Below, piece after piece: positions 1 through 8,704 of a DNA stretch of 64,000 nt. The stretch is from Corynebacterium mastitidis DSM 44356 (GTDB lineage: Bacteria > Actinomycetota > Actinomycetes > Mycobacteriales > Mycobacteriaceae), in assembly GCF_000375365.1 (NCBI RefSeq), contig NZ_AQXB01000006.1:150771-214770 (forward strand), written 5' to 3'. The position numbers were made by a program, and so were the translations under genes. Each line of letters opens with the position of its first letter. The first letter of the stretch is position 1. Under the pieces are notes generated by a model. The model was not told the DNA's origin, ran no database searches, and saw only the letters and a list, made by a program, of their open reading frames with translations.

Positions 1-1212
1 AGCTCCAACGTGTTCCTGCCCAATGCCTCGCGCCTGTACCTGGACGTGGGCGCGCACCCGGAGATCGCCACGGCGGAGTGCGACGGCCTCGCCCAGCTCA
101 TCGCGCACGAGCGCGCCGGGGACGCCGTGCTAGACGAGCTGGCGCGCGCGGCGGAGCAGGCCCTGGGCACGCCCCTGTACCTGCTGAAGAACAACGTCGA
201 TTCCGTGGGCAACTCCTACGGCTGCCACGAGAACTACCTCATCGGCAGGACCACCGTGCTCAAGACCCTGGGCCGCCAGTTGCTCGCCTTCATGGTCACC
301 CGCCAGATCGTCTGCGGGGCCGGGCACCTCGACGGCGGCTTCCGCTTCTCCCAGCGCGCAGACCAGGTGTGGGAGGGTGTCTCCTCGGCCACCACCCGCT
401 CGCGCCCCATCATCAACACCCGGGACGAGCCGCACGCGGACTCCTCGCGCTACCGCCGCCTGCACGTGATCGTGGGGGACTCCGTCATGGCGGAGCCCAC
501 CCTGGCGCTCAAGGTGGGCTCCGCGCTGCTGGTCCTGGAGATGCTCGAGGAGGGCTACCCGCTGCCGGACTGGGAGCTGGCCGATCCCATCGCCGCGATC
601 CGGGCCGTGAACAAGGACCCCCGCGCCGTCCTGGATTTGAGCGACGGCACCACCATCACCGCCCTGGAGCTGCAGTCCGCGCTGTGCGAGGCCGCCTCCG
701 GGTGGCTCGCCCAGCGCCCCGAGGACCCTCGGCTGCGCGAGGTCGTGGACCTGTGGGGGCGCACGCTGCACGCCCTGCGCACCGGGGACCGCTCCGGCAT
801 CGACCGGGAGATCGACTGGGCCATCAAGCTCTCCCTCCTGGAGCGCTACCGCGAGCGCCTGGGCTGCGGCTGGGATCACCCGCGCCTGGCCCAGGTCAAC
901 CTGGCGTACCACGACATCCGCCCGGGGCGCGGCCTGGCCCGCGTCATGGAGGCCAAGGGCCTGATCCGCCGCTGGAGCACCGAGGAGGAGGTGCGCGCGG
1001 CGGTCCAGGAGCCCCCGGCCACCACCCGGGCCCGGCTGCGCGGGCGGTTCCTCACCCGGGCCCGCGAGCTGGGCGCGCCCGTCACGGCGGACTGGCTGCG
1101 CCTGAAGGTCAACCGCCCGGAGCCGCAGTTCATCGAGCTGGGCGATCCCTTTGCCGCCGTGGACGAGCGCCTGGACGCCCTCATCGGCTACATGGAGGAG
1201 CACCATGGATAG
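1..1212 (+). CDS. pafA: Pup-protein ligase PafA (5'-truncated by window edge)
   Basis: PafA ligates the small modifier Pup to lysines of target proteins. The reading frame is open from base 1, and the GTG at 10 is internal, so the gene runs in from the left. The first visible residues (SSNVFLPNASRLYLDVG) align near residue 43 of mycobacterial PafA, so about 40 N-terminal residues are missing. The Asp of RLYLDVG matches the catalytic Asp of the family. Further family blocks visible are NSYGCHENYLI, WEGVSSATTRSRPIINTRDE and RLHVIVGD. The stop overlaps the pafB start by 8 bp, so the two are coupled. Corynebacteria are known to pupylate without a 20S proteasome; nothing proteasomal is in this window. 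Confidence 0.95.
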   Translation, partial: SSNVFLPNASRLYLDVGAHPEIATAECDGLAQLIAHERAGDAVLDELARAAEQALGTPLYLLKNNVDSVGNSYGCHENYLIGRTTVLKTLGRQLLAFMVTRQIVCGAGHLDGGFRFSQRADQVWEGVSSATTRSRPIINTRDEPHADSSRYRRLHVIVGDSVMAEPTLALKVGSALLVLEMLEEGYPLPDWELADPIAAIRAVNKDPRAVLDLSDGTTITALELQSALCEAASGWLAQRPEDPRLREVVDLWGRTLHALRTGDRSGIDREIDWAIKLSLLERYRERLGCGWDHPRLAQVNLAYHDIRPGRGLARVMEAKGLIRRWSTEEEVRAAVQEPPATTRARLRGRFLTRARELGAPVTADWLRLKVNRPEPQFIELGDPFAAVDERLDALIGYMEEHHG

Positions 1213-2119
1213 GGACGTCGAGCGGCTGGTCAACCTCACCTTCGCCCTGCTCGACGCCGCTCGCACCGGGCGCCCCTACCTCACCGGCCGGTGGCTGCGC
1301 GAGCGGGTGACCGGGTACTCCGGGGTCAGCGAGGACACCGCGCGCAAGCGGTTCCAGCGCGACGTGCGCACCCTGGCCCAGGCGGGGGTGCCCATCGAGG
1401 TCAGCGACCGCGACGGCACCCCCGGCTACCGCATCCGCAGCGACGCCTACGAGCTGGAGCCCGTGGAGTTCACCCCCGAGGAGGCCGCCGTGCTCGGGGT
1501 GGCGGGCGAGATGGGCCGCAGCGGCCAGCTCGGGGCCTTCGCTCGCTCCGGCTGGACCAAGATCGCGGCCGGCGGCGCCGAGCGGGACCTGGCCGCCAGC
1601 CCCCTGGGTCTCAGCGGGGACTGGGACCGGCTCTCCGCCCGCACCCTGGCCACGCTCGTCTCCGCGATCACCCGGGGGCGGCGGCTGGAGTTTTCCTACC
1701 GGGAGGGCTCCCGGCGCGCGATGGACCCCTGGGGGATCGTCAACCACCGCGACCGCCTCTACCTGGTGGGCTACGACCTTCAGCGCGGCCAGCCGCGCTC
1801 CTTCCGGCTGCTGCGCACCTCGGAGTTCACCGACGCCGGGCCGCGCGAGCACGAGGCGCAGGGCCGGGACCTCCAGGCCATCGTGGTGGAGGCGTTGGAG
1901 CGGCACCGCCGCCTGGTGGATGCCAAGGTGCGGCTGCGCCCCGGCAGGGCCGTGGAGCTGCGCGAGGCCGGGGACGTCGAGGGGGACGTGGTGCGGCTCA
2001 CGGCGGTGGATCGGGACTGGCTGGTGCGCGCCGTGGCCGCCTGCGGGCCGGACGCGGTGTTGCTGGAGGACGACGAGCTGCGCGCGGACGTTATTGCACT
2101 GCTGAAGGGGGCGCTGTGA
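1205..2119 (+). CDS. pafB: WYL-domain transcriptional regulator PafB
   Basis: This 304-residue protein has an N-terminal winged-helix region (about residues 1-65) and a central WYL domain (DRLYLVGYDLQRG near residues 184-196) that ends in RSFRL. In mycobacteria PafB and PafC form a heterodimer that activates the LexA-independent DNA-damage response. The ATG at 1205 lies within the end of pafA and no better upstream start fits the family, so translational coupling is likely. The next gene starts inside this stop codon. The order pafA-pafB-pafC is the conserved actinobacterial arrangement. Confidence 0.9.
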   Translation: MDRDVERLVNLTFALLDAARTGRPYLTGRWLRERVTGYSGVSEDTARKRFQRDVRTLAQAGVPIEVSDRDGTPGYRIRSDAYELEPVEFTPEEAAVLGVAGEMGRSGQLGAFARSGWTKIAAGGAERDLAASPLGLSGDWDRLSARTLATLVSAITRGRRLEFSYREGSRRAMDPWGIVNHRDRLYLVGYDLQRGQPRSFRLLRTSEFTDAGPREHEAQGRDLQAIVVEALERHRRLVDAKVRLRPGRAVELREAGDVEGDVVRLTAVDRDWLVRAVAACGPDAVLLEDDELRADVIALLKGAL

Positions 2120-3042
2120 AGAATCTTGGCCGGGTGGAGGAGGTGGCCCGGGTGCTCAACCTCATTCCGTACTTCGAGCGGCACCCCGGCCGGTCCGTGT
2201 TCGAGGCCGCCCGCGACCTGGGGCGCAGCCCGCAGGAGATCATGGCGGACCTCAACCGCCTGTTCTGCTGCGGGCTGCCGGGGCTGATGCCGGACGGACT
2301 GGTGGACATGGTGCACAGCTACACCTCCGTGCGGATCACCAACAACCAGGGCCTGGATCGCCCCCTGCGGCTCAGCGCGGCGGAGGCCTCCGTGCTGCTC
2401 ATGATGCTGGAGTCCCTGGAGAACCAGCCCGGCCTGCTCGATACCGCCTCGGTGCGCTCGGCGGCGGCCAAGCTCCGCGCGATCACCGGCCCCAGCGCCA
2501 TCTTCGACTCCGCCCCGCAGCAGCGAAGCCCCGAGGTGGGGGAGCGGGTGCGCGAGGCCCTGGCCACAGGCAGGCGGCTGCGCTTCTTCTACGCCTCCGC
2601 CAGCAGCGACACCGAGCGCCTGCGCGAGGTCTCGCCCCTGCGGGTGTTTACCGACTCCGGCCACCAGTACCTCAGCGCCTGGGAGGACGGGCACCGCACC
2701 TTCCGCCTGGATCGCATGCGCGCCGCCGAGGTGCTTAACGCCCCGGCTCAGGCCCCGGCCGACGTCCCGGATTCCTTCGGCCTGACCCACCAGGCCGCCC
2801 TGAGGGTGCGCCGCGACGCCGCCTGGCTGGCGGATTACTACCCCATGACGCTGGGTAAGCCCGAGGGCGGGTGGATACCCGGCACCATGCCCTACGGCTC
2901 CGAGGAATGGCTCACGCGCTTTGCGCTGGGCAATGCCGACCGCCTGCGAATTACCAGCCCCGCCCGGGTAAGCTCACAGGTGTCTGCCCGGGCCTCTCAA
3001 GCCCTGGCGGCCTATGATGGCAGCGTTACCCACGTTCGATAG
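2116..3042 (+). CDS. pafC: WYL-domain transcriptional regulator PafC
   Basis: The protein has 308 residues and begins at a GTG that overlaps the pafB TGA (GTGA, 4 bp). It starts with VKNLGRVEEVARVLNLIPYF, the typical PafC N-terminus with a winged helix. A WYL-type segment (HQYLSAWEDGHRTFRL near residue 182) follows. It is expected to act as the partner of PafB. The open frame extends far upstream, but that part is antisense-like high-GC filler, so the overlapping GTG is chosen. Confidence 0.88.
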   Translation: MKNLGRVEEVARVLNLIPYFERHPGRSVFEAARDLGRSPQEIMADLNRLFCCGLPGLMPDGLVDMVHSYTSVRITNNQGLDRPLRLSAAEASVLLMMLESLENQPGLLDTASVRSAAAKLRAITGPSAIFDSAPQQRSPEVGERVREALATGRRLRFFYASASSDTERLREVSPLRVFTDSGHQYLSAWEDGHRTFRLDRMRAAEVLNAPAQAPADVPDSFGLTHQAALRVRRDAAWLADYYPMTLGKPEGGWIPGTMPYGSEEWLTRFALGNADRLRITSPARVSSQVSARASQALAAYDGSVTHVR

Positions 3043-3054
3043 AAAGGCCCCGTC

Positions 3055-3291
3055 ATGCCTAATCTCGGTGTACCCGAACTTCTCATCATCGCGGTGCTGC
3101 TCGTGCTGCTCTTCGGCGCCCGTCGGCTGCCCGACGCCGCCCGCTCCCTGGGCCGCTCCATGCGCATCTTCAAGTCCGAGGTCAAGGAGATGCACAAGGA
3201 CGACGAGGAGCCCAAGCAGATTCCCCAGCAGCAGCCGCAGGCGCAGCAGAACCTCACCCACAACACCACGGATTACCGCGATACCCTCTAA
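3055..3291 (+). CDS. tatA: Sec-independent translocase subunit TatA
   Basis: This is a 78-residue single-span protein. It has one N-terminal transmembrane helix ([14 protein letters not shown]), the FG hinge ([19 protein letters not shown]), an amphipathic helix and a charged, glutamine-rich tail, which is the TatA/E architecture. With TatC it forms the twin-arginine pathway that exports folded proteins. AGAAAGG lies about 10 nt ahead of the ATG. tatC follows after 3 bp. The pafBC-tatA-tatC-helY order is typical of actinobacteria. Confidence 0.93.
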   Translation: MPNLGVPELLIIAVLLVLLFGARRLPDAARSLGRSMRIFKSEVKEMHKDDEEPKQIPQQQPQAQQNLTHNTTDYRDTL

Positions 3292-3294
3292 GCC

Positions 3295-4191
3295 GTGAGT
3301 AAGAAGAATCCCGATGGCACGATGTCCATCGTCGAGCACATCCAGGAGCTTCGGCGGCGCGTCATCGTCTCGCTGATCGCCCTGGTCGTGGGGACCATCG
3401 CGGGCTTTATCTGGTATCAGCGCTCCTTCCTCGGCATCCCCTCCCTGGGCGAGATCCTCCTCGTGCCCTACTGCTCGGTGGACCCGAGCATGCGCGTGGA
3501 TCTGGGGGCCTCGGGGGAGTGCCGCCTGCTGGCCACCGCGCCCTTCGAGATGTTCATGCTCAGGCTCAAGGTGAGCGCCCTGGTGGGGTCGGTGCTCGCC
3601 TCCCCGGTGTGGCTGGCGCAGCTCTGGGGCTTTATCACCCCCGGCCTGCTCAAGAACGAGCGCCGCTGGACCGCCTCCTTCGTCTCCATCGCCGTGCTGC
3701 TGTTTGCCTCCGGCGCGGTCCTGGCGTACGTCGTGCTGGCCTACGGCCTGGAGTTCCTGCTCACCCTGGGCGCGGAGGTCCAAGACGTCGCGCTCAACGG
3801 CCAGTTGTACTTCAGCTTCATGCTCAGCCTCCTGCTCATCTTCGGCGTGAGCTTCGAGGTGCCGCTGCTCATCGCCGCGCTCAACATCGCGGGCATCCTC
3901 TCCTACGACCATGTCAAGGACAAGCGCCGCTACATCATCGTGGGCCTGGCCGTCTTCGCGGCCTTCATGACCCCCGGCCAGGACCCGCTGTCCATGGTGG
4001 TGCTCACCGCCTCGCTGAGCGCCCTGGTGGAGCTGGCCCTGCAGTTCTGCCGCCTGCGCGATAAGCGCCGCCAGCGCGAGCGCCCCGACTGGCTCGACGC
4101 CGAGGATGAGTCCGCCACCGCCATCGCCGCCCCCGCCCCGGTCACCCCGGCCGCCTCCCTCCGCACCGCCGACTATGACGATATTCTCTAA
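3295..4191 (+). CDS. tatC: Sec-independent translocase subunit TatC
   Basis: This 298-residue polytopic membrane protein is the twin-arginine signal receptor. MSIVEHIQELRRRVIVS near the N-terminus is the conserved cytoplasmic TatC motif. Six hydrophobic segments follow, and the loop block PLLKNERRW-like (TPGLLKNERRWTASF) and the FGVSFEVPLL segment are family hallmarks. The start is a GTG 3 bp after tatA. The stop TAA abuts the ATG of the next gene directly, so all three are probably co-expressed. The C-terminal tail is acidic and alanine-rich. Confidence 0.95.
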   Translation: MSKKNPDGTMSIVEHIQELRRRVIVSLIALVVGTIAGFIWYQRSFLGIPSLGEILLVPYCSVDPSMRVDLGASGECRLLATAPFEMFMLRLKVSALVGSVLASPVWLAQLWGFITPGLLKNERRWTASFVSIAVLLFASGAVLAYVVLAYGLEFLLTLGAEVQDVALNGQLYFSFMLSLLLIFGVSFEVPLLIAALNIAGILSYDHVKDKRRYIIVGLAVFAAFMTPGQDPLSMVVLTASLSALVELALQFCRLRDKRRQRERPDWLDAEDESATAIAAPAPVTPAASLRTADYDDIL

Positions 4192-6849
4192 ATGACGCAC
4201 CTCCACGACTTCGCCGCGCAGTTTTCCTTTCCCCTCGACAACTTCCAGGAGGAGGCCTGCCGCGCGGTGGAGGCCGACTCCGGCGTGCTGGTGTGCGCCC
4301 CCACCGGCGCGGGCAAGACCATCGTGGGGGAGTTCGCCGTCTCCCTGGCCCTTGCCCGCGGCACCACGTGCTTCTACACCACCCCGATCAAGGCGCTGAG
4401 CAACCAGAAGTATCACGACCTCGCGGACCGCTACGGCGCGGAGAACATCGGCCTGCTCACCGGCGACCAAACCATCCGCCCCGACGCCCCCATCGTGGTG
4501 ATGACCACCGAGGTGCTGCGCAACATGGTCTACGCGGACTCCGAGGCCCTCTCCGCCCTCAGCCACGTGGTCATGGACGAGATTCACTTCCTGGCCGACG
4601 CCTCCCGGGGCGCGGTCTGGGAAGAGATCATCCTGGGCCTGGACGAGTCCGTACGGATCATCGGGCTCTCCGCCACCGTCTCCAACTCCGAGGAGTTCGG
4701 CCAATGGCTCTCCGCCGTGCGCGGGGACACCCGGGTGATCGTCGCGGAGCACCGGCCCGTGCCGCTGCACCAGTGGATGCTGGTGGGAAGCACCCTGCGC
4801 CCGCTGTTCGACCCCGAGGGCCAGAAGGTCTCCCCGGCGCTGCTGCGCGAGGCCGCCCGCGACCGGCACCGCCCGGCCTCAAGGCCCGACGCCATCCAGG
4901 CGCTGCGGCGGCGCGACATGCTCCCGGCCATCTTCTTCATCTTCTCCCGCGCGGGCTGCGACGCCGCGCTCTTCCAGTGCCTGCGCTCCCGCATCAGCCT
5001 CACCACCGAGGAGGAGGCCGCGCGCATCCGCGAGATCGTCACCCAGGCCGTGGCGGACATCCCCGCCGAGGACCTGGAGGTGCTGCGCTTTGCGCAGTGG
5101 CGCGCCGCCCTCGCGCGCGGCTTCGCCGCCCACCACGCCGGGATGCTCCCCGCCTTCCGGCACGTCGTGGAGGACCTCTTCGCCCGGGGCCTCGTGCGCG
5201 CGGTTTTTGCCACCGAGACCCTCGCCCTCGGGATCAACATGCCCGCCCGCACCGTGCTGCTCGAACGCCTGGTCAAGTTCAACGGTGAGGCCCACGTGGA
5301 CCTCACCCCCGGGCAATACACCCAGCTCACCGGGCGCGCCGGGCGGCGGGGCATCGACGTGGTGGGCCACGCCGTGGTGCAGTGGACCCCGGGGATCGAC
5401 CCCGAGGCCGTGGCCGGGCTGGCCTCCACCCGCACCTATCCGCTGGTCTCCACCTTCCAGCCCGGGTACAACATGTCGGTTAACCTCCTGGGCCGCAACG
5501 GCTACCGGCGCGCCATCGACCTGCTGGAGATGTCCTTCGCCCAGTTCCAGGCCGACGCCTCCGTGGTGGACCAGGCCCTCGCGCTCGACCGCGTCCAGGC
5601 GCGGCTGCGCGAGCAGGAGCACGAGCTGGAGCGCGCCTTCCGGGCCCTCAACCCGCCCGGTGACCGCGAGGACCTGCTCGACTACGTCGGGCTGCGCCAG
5701 CGCCTCTCCTCGGAGGAGAAGCAGCACCGGGCCCGCGCCCGGCAGCAGCGCGACGCCGAGATCGCGCGCCTGCTCGCCTCCGCCACGCGCGGCGAGGTGC
5801 TGGCGCTGCCGGGGAAGAAGCGCCCGCTGATCGCCGTGGTGGTCGAGCCCGCCCGGCGCTCGGACGACCCCCGCCCCCTCGTCGTGGCCGCCAACGGCTG
5901 GACGGGGCGCATCGAGGGCCGCTCCCTGGGCAACGCCCCCGTGCGCCTGGGCCACATGCGCGTGCCGGGCAACCACCGCCGCAACGCGCGGGGCATCGCG
6001 CGCGGCCTCCACCGCTTCCGGGGACCGGCCAAGCTCAAGACCACGGCCCGCGTGCGCCCCTCCAAGGAGGTCGCCCGGCTGCGCGAGGAGGTCCGCGCCC
6101 ACCGCGTGCACCACTGGCCTCCTGCCGACCGGGAGCACCTGAGCAGGCACGCGGAGAAGATCCTGCGCCTCCGGGACCAGGAGCGCCGCCACCAGGTCTC
6201 CGCGAGCGACACCCTGGCCCACACGTTCCGCCGCATCCTCGACCTGCTCGCGGAGCAGGGCTACATCTCCACGGACGCCGCGGCCACGGGCTCCACCACA
6301 CCGGCCGCTCCCGAAACCGACTACGCGGGCTACGCTCTCACCGAGGAAGGGCAGCGCCTGGCCCGCATCCACTGCGCCGCGGACCTGCTCGTGGCGCAGT
6401 GCCTGCGCCGCGGGATCTGGGACGATCTGGACCCCGCGGAGCTGGCGGGCGTGGCCTCCCTGTGCGTCTTTGACAACCGCAAGGCCACCCAGGGCGAGCC
6501 CACGGCCGCCACCGAGGCGATGGGCGCGGCGATGGGCGCCACCGAGCGCCTCTGGTCCGAGCTGGCCCACGACGAGCAGCGCCACCGCCTCCCCGTCTCC
6601 CCGGCGCCGGAGGGGGCCTTCGCCCTGGCCATGCATCAGTGGACGGCCGGGGCACCCCTGGCCTACTGCCTGGCCGCCGCCGCGCAGTGCGGGGCGGAGC
6701 TGACCCCGGGGGACTTCGTGCGCTGGTGCAGGCAGGTCGTGGACCTCCTGGAGCAGGTGGCGGCCACCGCCTACCGGGACCACACCCGGGCGCAGGCGCG
6801 CCGGGCCATCCAGTCCATCCGCCGGGGGGTGGTGGCGGTGGGGCTGTAG
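4192..6849 (+). CDS. helY: DEAD/DEAH-box helicase, HelY/Mtr4-Ski2-like
   Basis: This 885-residue superfamily 2 helicase has Walker A APTGAGKT at about residues 36-43, a DEIH box at about 129-132, motif III SATVSN, and the helicase C-terminal motif QLTGRAGRRGID near 380. A long C-terminal extension of the Ski2/HelY type (DSHCT-like region) follows. The family remodels structured RNA. Its physiological substrate in corynebacteria is not established from this sequence. The ATG directly follows the tatC stop with no spacer, so the gene depends on the upstream transcript and translational coupling. Confidence 0.9.
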   Translation: MTHLHDFAAQFSFPLDNFQEEACRAVEADSGVLVCAPTGAGKTIVGEFAVSLALARGTTCFYTTPIKALSNQKYHDLADRYGAENIGLLTGDQTIRPDAPIVVMTTEVLRNMVYADSEALSALSHVVMDEIHFLADASRGAVWEEIILGLDESVRIIGLSATVSNSEEFGQWLSAVRGDTRVIVAEHRPVPLHQWMLVGSTLRPLFDPEGQKVSPALLREAARDRHRPASRPDAIQALRRRDMLPAIFFIFSRAGCDAALFQCLRSRISLTTEEEAARIREIVTQAVADIPAEDLEVLRFAQWRAALARGFAAHHAGMLPAFRHVVEDLFARGLVRAVFATETLALGINMPARTVLLERLVKFNGEAHVDLTPGQYTQLTGRAGRRGIDVVGHAVVQWTPGIDPEAVAGLASTRTYPLVSTFQPGYNMSVNLLGRNGYRRAIDLLEMSFAQFQADASVVDQALALDRVQARLREQEHELERAFRALNPPGDREDLLDYVGLRQRLSSEEKQHRARARQQRDAEIARLLASATRGEVLALPGKKRPLIAVVVEPARRSDDPRPLVVAANGWTGRIEGRSLGNAPVRLGHMRVPGNHRRNARGIARGLHRFRGPAKLKTTARVRPSKEVARLREEVRAHRVHHWPPADREHLSRHAEKILRLRDQERRHQVSASDTLAHTFRRILDLLAEQGYISTDAAATGSTTPAAPETDYAGYALTEEGQRLARIHCAADLLVAQCLRRGIWDDLDPAELAGVASLCVFDNRKATQGEPTAATEAMGAAMGATERLWSELAHDEQRHRLPVSPAPEGAFALAMHQWTAGAPLAYCLAAAAQCGAELTPGDFVRWCRQVVDLLEQVAATAYRDHTRAQARRAIQSIRRGVVAVGL

Positions 6850-6852
6850 GAT
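6847..6852 (+). promoter_or_regulatory. -10 element TAGGAT of a leaderless promoter
   Basis: TAGGAT ends 6 nt before the ATG at 6859 and there is no Shine-Dalgarno, so the transcript probably starts at or next to the start codon. The hexamer overlaps the helY stop codon. Confidence 0.5.
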
Positions 6853-6858
6853 GGCCCC

Positions 6859-7953
6859 ATGCATCGCTTTCCTGCCTCCGTGTACGCGGCGCGGCTCTCC
6901 CGCGCCGCCGCCCTGTGTCAGAGCAAGGGGCTCGGCGGGCTCGTGATCGGCACGGGCCCCGAGATGGCCTACCTCCTGGGCTCGTGGACCGAGACCCACG
7001 AGCGCTTCACCGGCCTGGTCGTTCCCGCCGAGGGCGCGCCCGCGCTGGTGGTTCCCCGGTCCGACGTCGCGGACTTCGACCCGGATTTCCTGGGCGAGCT
7101 GGGCGTGGAGATCCGCCCCTGGGCGGACGGAGCGGACCCGTACCTGCTCGTGGAGCTGCCCGGCGAGGGGCCCGTGGGGCTGGGGGCGTCCCTGACTACC
7201 GCCCACGTCCTGGCGTTGCAGTCCCGCTGCGCCCCGCGCGCCACCACGCTGGCCACCACCCGGCTGCGCGAGCTGTTCATGCTCAAGGACGCCCACGAGG
7301 TCGCCCAGCTCCGCGCGGCGGCGCGGGCCATCGACGCGGTGCACGAGCAGGTGCCCGGCCTGCTCGCTGCGGGCCGCACCGAGGCCGAGGTCGCCGCGGA
7401 CCTGCGCGCGCTGATCCTGCGCGAGCACCGGGAGGTGGACTTCATCATCGTGGGCTCCGGGCCCCACGGGGCCAACCCCCATCACTCCTTTTCCGAGCGG
7501 CGGCTGCGCGCGGGGGAGATCGTGGTGGTGGACATCGGCGGCACGTACGGGGTGGGGTACCACTCGGACTGCACGCGCACCTACGTGGTGGGCGGCCCCG
7601 CCGGGGAACCCGAGTGGTACCGGGTATTGCGGCTGGCTCAGGAGGCCGCCTGCGCGGCCGTGCGCCCCGGGGCCACCTCCGCGCAGATCGACGCCGCCGC
7701 GCGGGAGATCATCTCCGAGGCGGGCTACGGCCCGGAGTTCTTCCACCGCACCGGCCACGGCATCGGCCTGTCCCTGCACGAGGAGCCCTTCATCATGGAG
7801 GGCAACGACCTCGTGCTGGAGGAGGGTATGGCCTTTTCCGTGGAACCGGGCATCTACTTCGAGGACCGCCACGGCGGCCGCATCGAGGACATCGTGGTGG
7901 TCACCGCCGAGGGGTGCGAGCGCCTGAACAACCAGCCGAGGCAGTTGCGCTGA
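6859..7953 (+). CDS. M24-family metallopeptidase (Xaa-Pro dipeptidase/aminopeptidase)
   Basis: This 364-residue protein has a creatinase-like N-terminal domain and a C-terminal pita-bread metallopeptidase domain. The five metal ligands are visible: the Asp of VVVDIGGTYG, the Asp of HSDCTRTYVV, the His of HRTGHGIGLSLHE, the Glu of FSVEPGIYFED and the Glu of GRIEDIVVV. It likely removes residues next to proline in peptides in the cytoplasm. PepP and PepQ cannot be separated by motif alone. The ATG start fits a leaderless promoter. The stop overlaps the next ATG (TGATG). Confidence 0.88.
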   Translation: MHRFPASVYAARLSRAAALCQSKGLGGLVIGTGPEMAYLLGSWTETHERFTGLVVPAEGAPALVVPRSDVADFDPDFLGELGVEIRPWADGADPYLLVELPGEGPVGLGASLTTAHVLALQSRCAPRATTLATTRLRELFMLKDAHEVAQLRAAARAIDAVHEQVPGLLAAGRTEAEVAADLRALILREHREVDFIIVGSGPHGANPHHSFSERRLRAGEIVVVDIGGTYGVGYHSDCTRTYVVGGPAGEPEWYRVLRLAQEAACAAVRPGATSAQIDAAAREIISEAGYGPEFFHRTGHGIGLSLHEEPFIMEGNDLVLEEGMAFSVEPGIYFEDRHGGRIEDIVVVTAEGCERLNNQPRQLR

Positions 7954-8693
7954 TGGGGCCGCTGCTCGTGCTGGGCGCCACCAGCGAGATCGGCGGGGAG
8001 CTGGCGCTGCGGCTGTGCCGGGGCCGGGACGTGGTCCTGGCGGCCCGCCGCCCCGAGGCGCTCGAGCCGCTGCGCGCCCGCCTGCTGGACGCCGGGGCGC
8101 TGAGCGTGGAGGCCCATCCCTTCGAGGCCACGGACCTCGGCGGCTCCTGCCTGCGCCGCCTGCTGGATTCCCGGATCCCGGAGATAGCGCTGGTGTGCTT
8201 CGGCATCCTCGGCGATCAACAGGAGGCGCAGCGCAACCCCGACCACGCGGCCCAGATCGCCACGGTGGACTACACCGCGCAGGTGGTGGCCCTGACCGCG
8301 CTCTCGGAGGCGATGCCCGGCGGGGTCATCGTGGCCTTTTCCTCCATCGCCGGGTGGCGCGCCCGCCGCGCCAACTACGTCTACGGCTCCACCAAGGCGG
8401 GGCTGGACGCCTTCTGCCAGGGACTGGCCGACCGCCTTCACGGCACCCCGCTGCGCCTGATCACCGCGCGTCCCGGCTTTGTCATCGGGCGCATGACCGA
8501 GGGGATGAGGCCCGCCCCGATGTCCGTGCTCCCGCACCAGGTGGCCGAGGCGGTGGCCGCCGAGGTGCTGCGCGGCAGAGGTGGCAGAGGCGGCAGAGGC
8601 AGCCGCACCCTGTGGATTCCCGGCCGCCTCCGGCTGCTGGCCTATGCCATGCGTCTGGTGCCGCGCCCGGTATGGCGTAGGATGCCCCGGTAA
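7953..8693 (+). CDS. short-chain dehydrogenase, DprE2/Rv2073c-like
   Basis: This 246-residue SDR starts with the cofactor loop LGATSEIGGEL, has the active-site serine in AFSSIAG, and has the catalytic YGSTK. Its position beside cobK matches mycobacterial Rv2073c and the C. glutamicum paralogue reported as partly redundant with DprE2 in making decaprenyl-phosphoryl-arabinose for cell-wall arabinan. That function is inferred from family and neighbourhood. The ATG overlaps the stop of the peptidase gene by 1 base, so the true start is well fixed even though the frame is open further upstream. Confidence 0.8.
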   Translation: MGPLLVLGATSEIGGELALRLCRGRDVVLAARRPEALEPLRARLLDAGALSVEAHPFEATDLGGSCLRRLLDSRIPEIALVCFGILGDQQEAQRNPDHAAQIATVDYTAQVVALTALSEAMPGGVIVAFSSIAGWRARRANYVYGSTKAGLDAFCQGLADRLHGTPLRLITARPGFVIGRMTEGMRPAPMSVLPHQVAEAVAAEVLRGRGGRGGRGSRTLWIPGRLRLLAYAMRLVPRPVWRRMPR

Positions 8694-8704
8694 AGGAGGT
8701 TTCC

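Noticed and set aside
4879..7872. Open reading frame of 997 codons on the minus strand, and similar long antisense frames elsewhere
   Set aside because: Lies opposite helY and the peptidase gene; composition (Gly/Arg/Ala/His-rich, no domain) is the usual shadow of high-G+C coding sequence.
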